64,000 nt of DNA. Origin: Chitinophagaceae bacterium (GTDB lineage Bacteria > Bacteroidota > Bacteroidia > Chitinophagales > Chitinophagaceae). Location: assembly GCA_027489035.1 (NCBI GenBank), contig JAIYAN010000024.1:1-64000 (forward strand). The letters run 5' to 3'. This document shows, one piece after another, positions 43,639-52,400 of the stretch. The translations under genes and the position numbers were made by a program. The notes beneath the pieces were generated by a model that saw only the letters and a list, made by a program, of their open reading frames with translations, was not told the origin of the DNA and searched no databases. Position 1 is the stretch's first letter. Each line of letters begins with the position of its first letter.

Positions 43639-44583
43639 ATGATGCAATTGTTACGGGCATTTTTTAAATTAATCAGATGGCCGAACCTATTTTTTATTGC
43701 ACTTACACAATGTTTATTCTACACCCAATTAGGTAATAAATTTGCCATTTATGATTTTGAATTTATTTTCAGAGCAACTCAGTTGCCTTTTATTTTGTTG
43801 GTTATTGCCTCTGTTTTAATCGCAGCCGGTGGTTATATTATTAATGATTATTTCGATCTTCATATAGATGGTGTGAACAAGCCCAAAAGTTTAGTTATTG
43901 ATAAAATTATAAAAAGACGCTGGGCTATTTTATGGCATTTGTTTTTTTCCATCGCAGGTATCATTTGCAGTGCATTCGTAAGTTATTTTACCCATCAATG
44001 GCTTATCGTAATCATCAACAGCATTACTGTTTTATTACTATGGTTCTATTCTACCCATTTCAAAAAGAAATTGCTTTTAGGCAATGTGGTGGTTTCGTTT
44101 TTAACGGCCTGGGTAATTTTGGTCATCTATTTATTCTGCATTCCTCCATTTAAAATGGGACAATTTTTAATTCAAAACAATGAAATTAACCTTAGTAAAT
44201 TGTACAAGTTTACCGTTGTGTATGCCGGATTTGCATTTATTATTTCACTAATAAGAGAAGTGGTAAAAGACCTTGAAGACATGCAAGGAGATGCACAATT
44301 TGGATGTAGAACCATGCCAATCGTTTGGGGGGTACCTGCCACTAAAGTATTTGCCGGCGTTTGGATTATAGTAGCCGTAATGGGTTTGCTGATCATTCAA
44401 GGTTATTCTTGGCAATTGGGAAATCCTTTAATTGCGGGTTTAAGTTTTTTATTGATTTCATTACCATTGTTGATTGTATTAAAAAAATTAAAAGAAGCAA
44501 CTCAGCCAAATCAATATCATAAATTAAGCAGTTTACTCAAACTCATCATGTTGGCTGGGATTTTATCCATGGCGTTTTTATAA
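43639..44583 (+). CDS. UbiA-family prenyltransferase
   Basis: The 314-residue multi-span membrane protein has the first Asp-rich motif NDYFDLHIDGVNKPKS and the second REVVKDLEDMQGDAQFGCRT, both of which bind prenyl diphosphate. Nine or so membrane segments are visible. In this phylum such genes are often annotated as geranylgeranylglycerol-phosphate geranylgeranyltransferase-like, but the acceptor is uncertain. It starts 10 bp after kdsC and ends 8 bp before maf. Confidence 0.85.
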   Translation: MMQLLRAFFKLIRWPNLFFIALTQCLFYTQLGNKFAIYDFEFIFRATQLPFILLVIASVLIAAGGYIINDYFDLHIDGVNKPKSLVIDKIIKRRWAILWHLFFSIAGIICSAFVSYFTHQWLIVIINSITVLLLWFYSTHFKKKLLLGNVVVSFLTAWVILVIYLFCIPPFKMGQFLIQNNEINLSKLYKFTVVYAGFAFIISLIREVVKDLEDMQGDAQFGCRTMPIVWGVPATKVFAGVWIIVAVMGLLIIQGYSWQLGNPLIAGLSFLLISLPLLIVLKKLKEATQPNQYHKLSSLLKLIMLAGILSMAFL

Positions 44584-44591
44584 ATTATATT

Positions 44592-45146
44592 ATGCAACAG
44601 AAAATCATTTTAGCTTCTCAATCGCCCAGAAGAAAACAACTTTTAGAATGGGCTGAAATTGATTTTGACGTTTTGGTAAGCGATTCGGATGAAACTTATC
44701 CTGAAGGATTGAGCTTTTCTGAAGTAGCCATACATATTGCAAAAAACAAAGCGCTTAAAGTATTGGAAATGCATAATCCAACTTTCCCAATTCTTGCCGC
44801 TGATACCATTGTAGTTTGTGAAAATGAAATTATTGGAAAGCCAACAGATGAAGCAAACGCTATAGAAATTATCAATAAATTATCCGGTAAAAAACATCAG
44901 GTAATCACCGGCGTGTATATTCATAAGCCCGAAAATCCCATTGCTTTTGCTGATGTAACAACAGTTACATTTTATGAGCTAACCCAATCCCAAATTGAGT
45001 TTTATGTGAAAAAATACAAACCTTATGATAAAGCTGGAGCTTATGCCATACAAGAATGGATAGGGGTGGTGGGCATTAAATCGATTGAAGGTGATTTTTA
45101 TAATGTAATGGGACTTCCCGTTAGTAGAGTGGTGCAACATTTGTGA
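44592..45146 (+). CDS. maf: Maf-like nucleotide pyrophosphatase
   Basis: The 184-residue product has the Maf signature ILASQSPRRKQLL near the N-terminus, DTIVVCENEIIGKP in the middle and YDKAGAYAIQEWIGV near 150. Maf enzymes hydrolyse dTTP/UTP or methylated nucleotides to monophosphates as house-cleaning. The KAGAY.IQ motif favours the dTTP/UTP class. It is the last gene of the block. Confidence 0.9.
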   Translation: MQQKIILASQSPRRKQLLEWAEIDFDVLVSDSDETYPEGLSFSEVAIHIAKNKALKVLEMHNPTFPILAADTIVVCENEIIGKPTDEANAIEIINKLSGKKHQVITGVYIHKPENPIAFADVTTVTFYELTQSQIEFYVKKYKPYDKAGAYAIQEWIGVVGIKSIEGDFYNVMGLPVSRVVQHL

Positions 45147-45273
45147 TATTTCGCACATTTTTTGTTGATTATTTTCTCTTTCTTGTAAAGTGATTTTCTA
45201 GACTTTTATGGGTTCAAAAACGTTTTTATTCTAAACGTATTTTTATTGTTTTGTGTTGATAAAAAATAAATCA

Positions 45274-46593
45274 ATGCAAATGAATGAAAAACTACTCCAA
45301 TACATTTGGCAATATCAATTGTTTAATAAAACAGATATTCAAACTTCAGATCATCAGCAGTTGCAAATCTTACAGCCAGGAATACACAACAAAAATCAAG
45401 GACCTGATTTTTTGGAATCGAGAATTAAATTAAATAATACTTTATGGGTAGGCAGCATTGAAATTCATATTAATTCTGCTGATTGGGAATTGCATAAACA
45501 TAGTGATGATGTGCATTACAACAATGTAATCTTACATGTGGTTTGGAACTTGGATGCTTCTATTCATTTTCCATTCCCAACATTATGTTTAAAACCACTC
45601 GTTCCAAAAATGCTATTATCAAAATACGATCAGATTCATCAGTTAAGTACATTCATTCATTGTGAAAAAAATATACATCATGTAGAACCTATAATTTGGG
45701 AAAAATGGAAAGAGCGTTTGGTGGTGGAACGTTTGGAATCGAAATCGCAGATAATGTATGAGCTTTTAAAAAAAGCAAATGGAAATTGGGAAGAAATGAG
45801 TTATTGGGTTTTGGCAAAATATATGGGTGGTAAAATAAACGGAGAAGCTTTTGAACAAACGGCAATGTCTTTACCATTAAACATCTTGGTTCGGCATAAA
45901 GAATCTTTGTTTCAGTTAGAAGCATTGTTGTTTGGACAAGCGGGATTACTTACGCCAGATAACAAGGAGGAATATCCCCAACAATTATTGAAAGAGTACT
46001 TGTATTTGAAAAAGAAATATAATCTTCGACAACCCAAAATTTTGATTCATTTTTTAAGGATGCGTCCGGCAAATTTTCCAACCATTCGACTGGCTCAATT
46101 GGCTTATTTTTTTCATTTTCAAGACAAGATTTTGTCGAAAATTATTTCCATAAATAATACAAATTCTTTGATGAATTTATTCACAATGCAAACCTCTGAA
46201 TACTGGAATACGCATTATCGATTTAATGAAAAGTCGTCATTTTTAAATAAAATAACGGGTTCACAACAAATTAATTTACTATTGATAAATGTTGGCGTAA
46301 ATCTATTATTTGCTTATGGTAATTATCATCAGTTTGAACAGCTTAAGTCAACTGCAATAGATTGGTTGTCGCAAATGAGTTCCGAAAAAAATGAAATTAC
46401 CAATGGATTTATGCAATTGGGTATAAGTCACAAATCTGCTTATGACTCACAAGCATTTATTCAGTTGAGAACAAAATACTGTGAAGAAAAAAAATGTTTG
46501 GATTGTGCCATTGGAAATGCCATTTTTAGAAAAGACATCGTATTAACATTAGATCCAGTTATAAACAATGGAAATGTCCATATCGGGATTTAA
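45274..46593 (+). CDS. DUF2851 family protein
   Basis: The frame is open from a GTG at 45253, but the ATG at 45274 (MQMNEKLLQYIWQYQLFNK) or the one at 45280 fits the family better. The 439-residue product has the DUF2851 landmarks: LQILQPGIHNKNQGPDFLES, WVGSIEIHINSADWELHKHS, NNVILHVVWNLD, and the C-terminal EKKCLDCAIG. The function of the family is not established; its N-terminal half resembles a nuclease fold. It overlaps the convergent OsmC gene by 45 bp. Confidence 0.8.
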   Translation: MQMNEKLLQYIWQYQLFNKTDIQTSDHQQLQILQPGIHNKNQGPDFLESRIKLNNTLWVGSIEIHINSADWELHKHSDDVHYNNVILHVVWNLDASIHFPFPTLCLKPLVPKMLLSKYDQIHQLSTFIHCEKNIHHVEPIIWEKWKERLVVERLESKSQIMYELLKKANGNWEEMSYWVLAKYMGGKINGEAFEQTAMSLPLNILVRHKESLFQLEALLFGQAGLLTPDNKEEYPQQLLKEYLYLKKKYNLRQPKILIHFLRMRPANFPTIRLAQLAYFFHFQDKILSKIISINNTNSLMNLFTMQTSEYWNTHYRFNEKSSFLNKITGSQQINLLLINVGVNLLFAYGNYHQFEQLKSTAIDWLSQMSSEKNEITNGFMQLGISHKSAYDSQAFIQLRTKYCEEKKCLDCAIGNAIFRKDIVLTLDPVINNGNVHIGI

Positions 46594-46953
46594 GCTTTTT
46601 TTTACTGGGCAACTAGCACAAACAAGTTCCATTAGGTTTTTTTCTTTTTCACCTAGTCCTCTTGTGGGAATATGTAAAGCGATTTCAATTTTTCCGATTC
46701 TTCTGGGGTCGCTAATCATGTGTTTGGTTACGTCAACCTTGGTTCCGGAAATATCTATATCCATCGATTCTGCTTTTATGCCCATTGTCGTGATGATACA
46801 AGTAGCCAAGGAAACACAAAGCATATCGGTAGGACTAAACCTTTCGCCTTTACCTTTGTTATCTGTTGGGGCATCGGTTTCAATAATCGAACCACTTTGT
46901 AAATGAGTACATGTGCATCTTAAATGCCCTTCATAAAGAATTGAAGCTGTCAT
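46549..46953 (-). CDS. OsmC-family protein
   Basis: The 134-residue product has the OsmC layout: TDAPTDNKGKGERFSPTDML, LCVSLATCIITTMGIKAESM with the first reactive Cys, and LMELVCASCPVKKSL with the second. OsmC/Ohr proteins reduce organic hydroperoxides through this Cys pair. The extra cysteines (CTCTH, CASC) are additional. It overlaps the DUF2851 gene tail to tail. Confidence 0.82.
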   Translation of the reverse strand: MTASILYEGHLRCTCTHLQSGSIIETDAPTDNKGKGERFSPTDMLCVSLATCIITTMGIKAESMDIDISGTKVDVTKHMISDPRRIGKIEIALHIPTRGLGEKEKNLMELVCASCPVKKSLNPDMDISIVYNWI

Positions 46954-47069
46954 ATTTTAATAATTTAGTTATAAAAAATAGAAATAAATCAAACGATCAT
47001 AAAGTTGGATATCCAAGTTCAGCAACATCGTTGTATTTTTACCTAAATTTACTTAAGTAAATACAAAAC

Positions 47070-47861
47070 ATGAAGCATTTATTTTTTTTAATGATAAGTA
47101 TTGGTTTTTTTATTACCACATTTGGTCAAGAAAAGTCAACCAATAAAAAAACACATAGACAAGAGAAGCAGCAGCGAATTGATGCTATTGTAAAGCAAGA
47201 AGAGGAGGGTGTTTTAAAATTTAAAAAACAATTCGTTGCAGGGTTTAAATTAACCAATGATGGAGCAGGAGGTTTTCTAGAATTTGCAAAAGCTCAAACA
47301 AAAACAAAGGGTTTGTTATTTCAATTGGAATTTACAGAAAGAAAGCATGTAAAGGAAGAGAAATTGCAAAATGAGTTGTCATCAACAAGTCCGCTTATTT
47401 ATGGAAAGATTAATTATTTTTACCCGATAAAATTGGGTGTACAAAAACAATATTTATTGGGAAACAAAAGCAATAAAAATGGGGTAAGTGTAACTGCGAA
47501 TTTTGGAGGAGGATTAAGTTTGGGATTATTAAGGCCATACTTAGTGGAAGTAGATAAAGGAAATGGCGATTATGCTTTTGTAGGATATAATTCTCCGGAT
47601 AGCAATTATTTTTTAAATGGACCAATTGTTGGCGGACCTAGTTTGAGTTATGGCTGGAATCAGTTAAAAATAGTACCTGGAATTTATTTAAAACCAGCTA
47701 TAAGATTCGATTATGGCAAGTATAATGAAATGGTAAGTGCAGTTGAAATTGGAGCCACAGCTGAATATTATTTCAAAAAAATACAGCAAATGATAAATGT
47801 AAAGCAACATAAGTTTTTTTTAGGTGCTTATGTAGCGGTGATTTTTGGAAGGAGGAAGTAG
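47070..47861 (+). CDS. Secreted protein, possible outer-membrane beta-barrel
   Basis: The 263-residue product has a signal peptide (FFLMISIGFFITTFGQ). A charged Lys/Gln segment follows, then alternating strands (FVAGFKLTNDGAGGFLEF, NGVSVTANFGGGLSLGLLRP, GIYLKPAIRFDYGKY) ending in AYVAVIFGRRK. The strand pattern suggests an outer-membrane barrel, though the final residue is not aromatic. It is a lone gene, followed by the repeat-rich stretch before lipA. Confidence 0.55.
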   Translation: MKHLFFLMISIGFFITTFGQEKSTNKKTHRQEKQQRIDAIVKQEEEGVLKFKKQFVAGFKLTNDGAGGFLEFAKAQTKTKGLLFQLEFTERKHVKEEKLQNELSSTSPLIYGKINYFYPIKLGVQKQYLLGNKSNKNGVSVTANFGGGLSLGLLRPYLVEVDKGNGDYAFVGYNSPDSNYFLNGPIVGGPSLSYGWNQLKIVPGIYLKPAIRFDYGKYNEMVSAVEIGATAEYYFKKIQQMINVKQHKFFLGAYVAVIFGRRK

Positions 47862-47865
47862 GGTG

Positions 47866-48105
47866 GTAGGGAATATTAAATAAGGAATTAAAAAAAAGGA
47901 ATAAGGAAGTGAAAGTATACAACATTTTAAATGCCAAATTCTATCAAAATTTTATGGAGCCCACGGTTTCAACCGTGGGATTGAAAATGTCAGGGAATAA
48001 TAAATAAGGAATAATAAATAAGGAATAAGGAAGTGAAAGTAATCAACATTTTACATGCCAAATTCTTAAAATATTTTATTAGTTCACGGTTTCTACCGAA
48101 GTTAA
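47866..48105. repeat. Tandem duplication of a block of about 124 bp containing REP-like hairpins
   Basis: The phrases AATAAGGAAT, GGAATAAGGAAGTGAAAGTA, CAACATTTTA and ATGCCAAATTCT recur at a distance of 123-124 bp (for example 47898 and 48022). The first copy holds a perfect CCCACGGTTTCAACCGTGGG hairpin (47960-47979); the second holds a decayed version near 48083-48100. No gene is supported in 47862-48227. Confidence 0.7.
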
Positions 48106-48133
48106 AATAACAACAAACAACAATAATCTTTTA

Positions 48134-48215
48134 AACCTGCGAAGCTTATTAAACCAGCGAAGCGATTTGAACTTTTTGAACCAGCGAAGCGAATTGAACC
48201 AGCGAAGCGAATTAA
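48134..48215. repeat. Four degenerate 18-mers in 9-bp phase upstream of lipA
   Basis: Copies of TTAAACCAGCGAAGCGAA occur with starts about 18, 27 and 18 bp apart, i.e. multiples of 9. The array ends 12 bp before the lipA ATG. Inverted copies lie downstream of lipA. Confidence 0.65.
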
Positions 48216-48227
48216 ACATTTTATATC

Positions 48228-49145
48228 ATGTCTTGTGGAACAGTAATAGAAGAAAATGCATCTCCGTTAAAAAAACCCAATTGGCTTAGGGTGAAATTAC
48301 CCATTGGCGAAGAGTATAAGCATGTTAGAAATTTAGTGGACACCCATAAATTACACACCATTTGTGAAAGTGGCAATTGTCCAAACATGGGCGAATGTTG
48401 GGGAGAAGGCACGGCAACGTTCATGATTTTGGGAAATATATGTACAAGAAGTTGTGGGTTTTGCGCGGTAGCCACGGGCCGTCCGGACGCTGTAGATTGG
48501 GATGAACCACAACGCGTAGCAGAAGCGATTCATTTAATGCGGGTAAAACATGCGGTGATTACTTCGGTAGATAGAGATGAATTGAAAGACGCAGGAAGCA
48601 TCATTTGGTATAATACAATAAAGGCAGTAAAAGCACTTAATTCCAATACAACATTGGAAACGCTAATTCCAGATTTCAAATCCAATAAAGAGCAGATACA
48701 ACGTATTATTGACGCTGCTCCAGAAGTGGTAAGTCATAATATTGAAACTACAGAACGCCTTACACGTCAAGTACGCATACAAGCTAAGTATTGGCAAAGT
48801 ATGGAAACCTTGAAGATCTTAAAAGATGGCGGCATGCGTACTAAAAGCGGCATCATGCTGGGTTTGGGTGAAGTAAAAGAAGAAGTCATTCAAACCATGC
48901 GAGATTTGCACAACAGTGGGGTTGATGTAATTACCATTGGACAATATTTACAACCAACAAAAAAACATCTACCGGTTGAGCGATTCGTACATCCGGACGA
49001 ATTCGCCGAATACCGCGAAATTGGATATCAAATTGGATTGGATTATGTAGAAAGTGGTCCATTGGTTCGTTCATCTTATCATAGTGAAAAGCATGTAATT
49101 CCTGGGTATGGCAGGGCGAAGTGGATGGAAGAGAATGCTCTTTAG
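48228..49145 (+). CDS. lipA: Lipoyl synthase
   Basis: The 305-residue product is a radical-SAM enzyme that inserts two sulfurs into protein-bound octanoate. It carries both clusters' ligands: [16 protein letters not shown] for the auxiliary cluster and [15 protein letters not shown] for the SAM cluster. [19 protein letters not shown] and SGIMLGLGE follow, and the serine end [11 protein letters not shown] is present. It depends on LipB, also encoded in the window, for its substrate. It is flanked by repeats on both sides and is not in an operon. Confidence 0.95.
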   Translation: MSCGTVIEENASPLKKPNWLRVKLPIGEEYKHVRNLVDTHKLHTICESGNCPNMGECWGEGTATFMILGNICTRSCGFCAVATGRPDAVDWDEPQRVAEAIHLMRVKHAVITSVDRDELKDAGSIIWYNTIKAVKALNSNTTLETLIPDFKSNKEQIQRIIDAAPEVVSHNIETTERLTRQVRIQAKYWQSMETLKILKDGGMRTKSGIMLGLGEVKEEVIQTMRDLHNSGVDVITIGQYLQPTKKHLPVERFVHPDEFAEYREIGYQIGLDYVESGPLVRSSYHSEKHVIPGYGRAKWMEENAL

Positions 49146-49421
49146 TTTAAAACACTTCGTTGGTTTAATTCGCTTCGCGGGTTTAATGGTTTAAGATTGA
49201 TTGAATCGCAAAATGAAATGCATACAATAACCCCAGCGGGGTGGCAAGAAATCACAAAATTTTTGAAACACGAAGGCACGAGGACGCAAAAACACTTAGT
49301 TATTTTATACGAACGAAGTTGCTAATTAACATCCTTAAACCATTAAACCAGCGCAGCTCTTTAAACTCAACAAACCTCACAAACCTCATAAACCTCATAA
49401 ACCTCCCAAACCTCAAAAACC
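49146..49421. repeat. Repeat-rich spacer between lipA and ribF
   Basis: Three kinds of repeat lie here. First, 49148-49190 holds inverted copies of the 18-mer found before lipA (GTTTAATTCGCTTCGCGGGT). Second, a CCCCAGCGGGG palindrome is at about 49231-49241. Third, a 9-bp tandem array AAACCTCAT with about six copies (49372-49425) runs into the ribF stop codon, preceded by TTAAACCAT/TAAACCAGC copies in the same phase. No gene is supported. Confidence 0.65.
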
Positions 49422-50345
49422 TCAAAAACTTGCCTTTTCCCGATCATCATTCAACTGCATCACCAGCGCATCAACTGAATCGAATTTAATCTCATCTCTA
49501 ATTTTAAATTTGAAAAAAACGGTTATTTTTTTTCCATATATCATTTCAGCGAAATCGAAAATATTCACTTCGATGTTTTTTTCGTAGCCATCAAATGTAG
49601 GTTTAGTACCCATATTCATCATTCCTTTATATTGAATATTAATACCTTCAATTTTTATATCAACCGCATAAACACCTTCAGCTGGAATTAATTTTTCATT
49701 ATCTAAAATTGATAAGTTAGCTGTAGGAAAACCAATGGTTCTTCCACGTTTTTCACCATCTATTACTATTCCTGAAAAAAAGTAGTTATAGCCTAAAAGT
49801 GCATTTGCTTGTTCTACATTACCTAAAAGCAATTGTTTTCTAATTTGTGTACTGCTTATTTTAATATGTGCTAAAATATGCTCAGGAACTTCCATTACCG
49901 TATAACCAAATTCACTTGAATACTTCTCCAGCATATTGAAATCTCCAATTCTATTTTTTCCAAATCGGTGGTCGTAACCAATAATTAAAGTATAGGGATG
50001 AAATGATTTAATTAAAAATTCCTTTATATAATTTTCTGCACTTAATTCTGCAAATTCCGTTGTAAATGGAGTCACTACCAGATGATCAACGCCTGCTTCA
50101 CTTAATAAATTCACTTTTTCTTCTAACGTATTCAATAAAAGTACCGCCTCACTGTTGTTGCCAACAACATGTTTGGGATGTGGGAAAAAAGTTAACACAA
50201 TTGAAGTTCCATTCAAGCCTTTTGCCTCATTTACCAATTGTTCAATAATTTTTCGATGCCCCAAATGAACGCCATCAAAAGTACCAATGGTTAAAACAGC
50301 ACGTTCAAATTGAGGTAGCTCCAATATGTTATGGTGTACTTTCAT
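49422..50345 (-). CDS. ribF: Riboflavin kinase / FAD synthetase
   Basis: The 307-residue bifunctional protein makes FMN then FAD. The N-terminal adenylyltransferase shows IGTFDGVHLGHRKII and YDHRFGKNRIGD with SSTQIRKQLLLG; the C-terminal kinase shows the FFSGIVIDGEKRGRTIGFPT motif with the PTAN ending. Its stop codon lies inside the 9-bp tandem repeat. A minus-strand TAGTTTTG -7-like box (50361-50368) precedes the gene; purM is divergent. Confidence 0.92.
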   Translation of the reverse strand: MKVHHNILELPQFERAVLTIGTFDGVHLGHRKIIEQLVNEAKGLNGTSIVLTFFPHPKHVVGNNSEAVLLLNTLEEKVNLLSEAGVDHLVVTPFTTEFAELSAENYIKEFLIKSFHPYTLIIGYDHRFGKNRIGDFNMLEKYSSEFGYTVMEVPEHILAHIKISSTQIRKQLLLGNVEQANALLGYNYFFSGIVIDGEKRGRTIGFPTANLSILDNEKLIPAEGVYAVDIKIEGINIQYKGMMNMGTKPTFDGYEKNIEVNIFDFAEMIYGKKITVFFKFKIRDEIKFDSVDALVMQLNDDREKASF

Positions 50346-50418
50346 TTATTTATATTGGTGCAAAACTAATTGATAATTTATAAATGATAATTTCATTTTT
50401 CAAACTTAAATTTGCACC

Positions 50419-51591
50419 ATGAGTTTATATAATCAACGTGGTGTTTCAGCACACAAAGAAGACGTATTATCTGCTACAAAAAATTTAAGCAAAGGACTTT
50501 TTAATAATGCTTTTTGCAAGATTTATCCAGATTATTTGGGCATGGATGATTCATTTGTAAATGTTATGCATGCTGATGGAGCAGGTACCAAAAGCATTTT
50601 GGCTTATTTATACTGGAAAGAAACCGGAGATATTTCCATTTGGAAAGGAATTGCCCAAGATGCTATAGTTATGAATTTGGATGACTTGCTTTGTGTGGGT
50701 ATTTACGACAATTTAGTTTTTAACTCTACGATTGATAGAAACAAACATTTAATTACGGGCGAAGTGCTGGATCAAATCATCAATGGTAGTCAAGCTTTTT
50801 TTGATTTATTGGCTTCATATGGTGTAAATATTCATTATCTCGGAGGCGAAACCGCCGATGTAGGCGATGTGGTTAGAACCATTGCAGTAAATGGCACCAT
50901 GACAAGCAGATGGAAAAAAGATAAAATCATTTCTAATGATAAAATAAAAGCTGGAGATGTAATTGTGGGTTTGGCTAGTTTTGGTCAAGCTAGCTATGAA
51001 ACTGAATATAACAGCGGAATTGGCAGCAACGGATTAACATCCGCTCGTCATGATTCGCTTAGTAAATATTATGCTGAAAATTTCAAAGAAAGCTACGATA
51101 CAAATTTGAATGAAAATGTAGTTTATATCGGGAAAAACAAACTTTCAGATCCAATTGAAAACGAAACTAATCAGCATTTAAACATTGGAAAAATGTTGTT
51201 GAGCCCTACAAGAACGTATGCGCCCATTATCATTCAATTGTTGGAAAATCATTTTGAAAAAATTCATGGAATGATTCATTGTAGTGGCGGGGGACAAACA
51301 AAATGCATGAAGTACATGTCGGAAAATATTAAAATCATCAAAGACAATTTATTTACGCCTCCACCTGTATTTCAACTTATACAAAAAAACAGTGGCAGCA
51401 ATAATAAAGAAATGTATGAAGTGTTCAACATGGGATGTAGGCTTGAAATTTATTGCAGTCCAGAACATGCTGAAGAAATCATTGCAACTTCTAGATCATT
51501 TAATGTAGATGCACAAATTATTGGAAGGGTAGAAACAGATGTTAAAAATTCATTAGAAATTCATTTACCCAATGAAGTAATTGTTTATTAA
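50419..51591 (+). CDS. purM: Phosphoribosylformylglycinamidine cyclo-ligase (AIR synthase)
   Basis: The 390-residue product is the longer Bacteroidota type of PurM, acting in the fifth step of purine synthesis. It shows MHADGAGTKSILAYLYWKET, MNLDDLLCVGI, HYLGGETADVGDVVRTIAVN, VIVGLASFGQASYETEYNSG and the C-terminal HCSGGGQTKC. A TAAATTTG -7-like box (50407-50414) ends only 4 bases before the ATG, so the message may be leaderless; the -33 partner is not clear. Confidence 0.82.
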   Translation: MSLYNQRGVSAHKEDVLSATKNLSKGLFNNAFCKIYPDYLGMDDSFVNVMHADGAGTKSILAYLYWKETGDISIWKGIAQDAIVMNLDDLLCVGIYDNLVFNSTIDRNKHLITGEVLDQIINGSQAFFDLLASYGVNIHYLGGETADVGDVVRTIAVNGTMTSRWKKDKIISNDKIKAGDVIVGLASFGQASYETEYNSGIGSNGLTSARHDSLSKYYAENFKESYDTNLNENVVYIGKNKLSDPIENETNQHLNIGKMLLSPTRTYAPIIIQLLENHFEKIHGMIHCSGGGQTKCMKYMSENIKIIKDNLFTPPPVFQLIQKNSGSNNKEMYEVFNMGCRLEIYCSPEHAEEIIATSRSFNVDAQIIGRVETDVKNSLEIHLPNEVIVY

Positions 51592-51645
51592 TCGTTGTTG
51601 CTTTAAATTTGAAATAGTTTTATTTAAAAACACAAAAACATACTC

Positions 51646-52335
51646 ATGTCTAAATCGGTTATAGAATTAAAAAATGTAAATATCTACCAAGGTCAAAGTT
51701 TAATATTAAGTGATGTGAATATTTCTATTGAAAAAGGAGAGTTTGTTTATTTAGTGGGGAAGACAGGATCTGGTAAAAGTAGTTTACTAAAAACACTATA
51801 TGGCGATTTAGAATTATCATCTGGAGAAGGATGGGTTGCAGGTCATAACCTTAAAACGCTAACTTGGAAAACCGTTCCATTTTTAAGAAGAAATTTAGGC
51901 GTAGTTTTTCAAGATTTCCAATTGATGACGGATAGAAATGTAAATGATAATTTGAAGTTTGTACTAAAAGCTACAGGATGGAAAGATGAAGCTCTTATAA
52001 ACGAAAAGATAGCCGATGTTTTGGAAAAAGTAAATCTTAAATCAAAAGGCTTCAAAATGCCATTTGAACTTAGTGGCGGAGAGCAGCAGAGAATAGATAT
52101 TGCCAGAGCACTTTTAAATTCTCCCAAATTGATATTAGCAGATGAACCCACTGGGAACTTAGATCCAGAAACAAGTGATGAAATCATGCAGCTCCTATTT
52201 CACATTTGCAGAGATTTCGATACCAGTATAATTATGGCAACACACGATTATATGGTAATCAATAAATTTCCAGCAAGAACAATTAAAACCGAAAATGGAA
52301 AAGTGTGGGATAATGCTACGATAACCATGAAATAG
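51646..52335 (+). CDS. ftsE: Cell-division ABC ATPase
   Basis: The 229-residue product has Walker A (VGKTGSGKSSLLK), signature ELSGGEQQRIDIARAL and Walker B (LILADEPTGNLDPETSDEIM), with the FtsE-type N-terminus. FtsE works with the membrane partner FtsX to activate peptidoglycan hydrolases at the septum; FtsX is not adjacent here, as is common in Bacteroidota. A related lipoprotein-release ATPase cannot be fully excluded. It ends 65 bp before the convergent glycosyltransferase genes. Confidence 0.82.
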   Translation: MSKSVIELKNVNIYQGQSLILSDVNISIEKGEFVYLVGKTGSGKSSLLKTLYGDLELSSGEGWVAGHNLKTLTWKTVPFLRRNLGVVFQDFQLMTDRNVNDNLKFVLKATGWKDEALINEKIADVLEKVNLKSKGFKMPFELSGGEQQRIDIARALLNSPKLILADEPTGNLDPETSDEIMQLLFHICRDFDTSIIMATHDYMVINKFPARTIKTENGKVWDNATITMK

Positions 52336-52400
52336 CCTTAGAATAGTCTCAATATCAGACTGGAATGATAATAAAGGCTACACATGTGGCTAAAATCAAA

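Noticed and set aside
49241-49489. 82-residue plus-strand ORF (containing FETRRHEDAKT and NLTNLINLINLPN)
   Set aside because: It is built from dispersed repeat DNA and the 9-bp tandem array and runs over the end of ribF; it is a typical spurious translation of Bacteroidota repeats.
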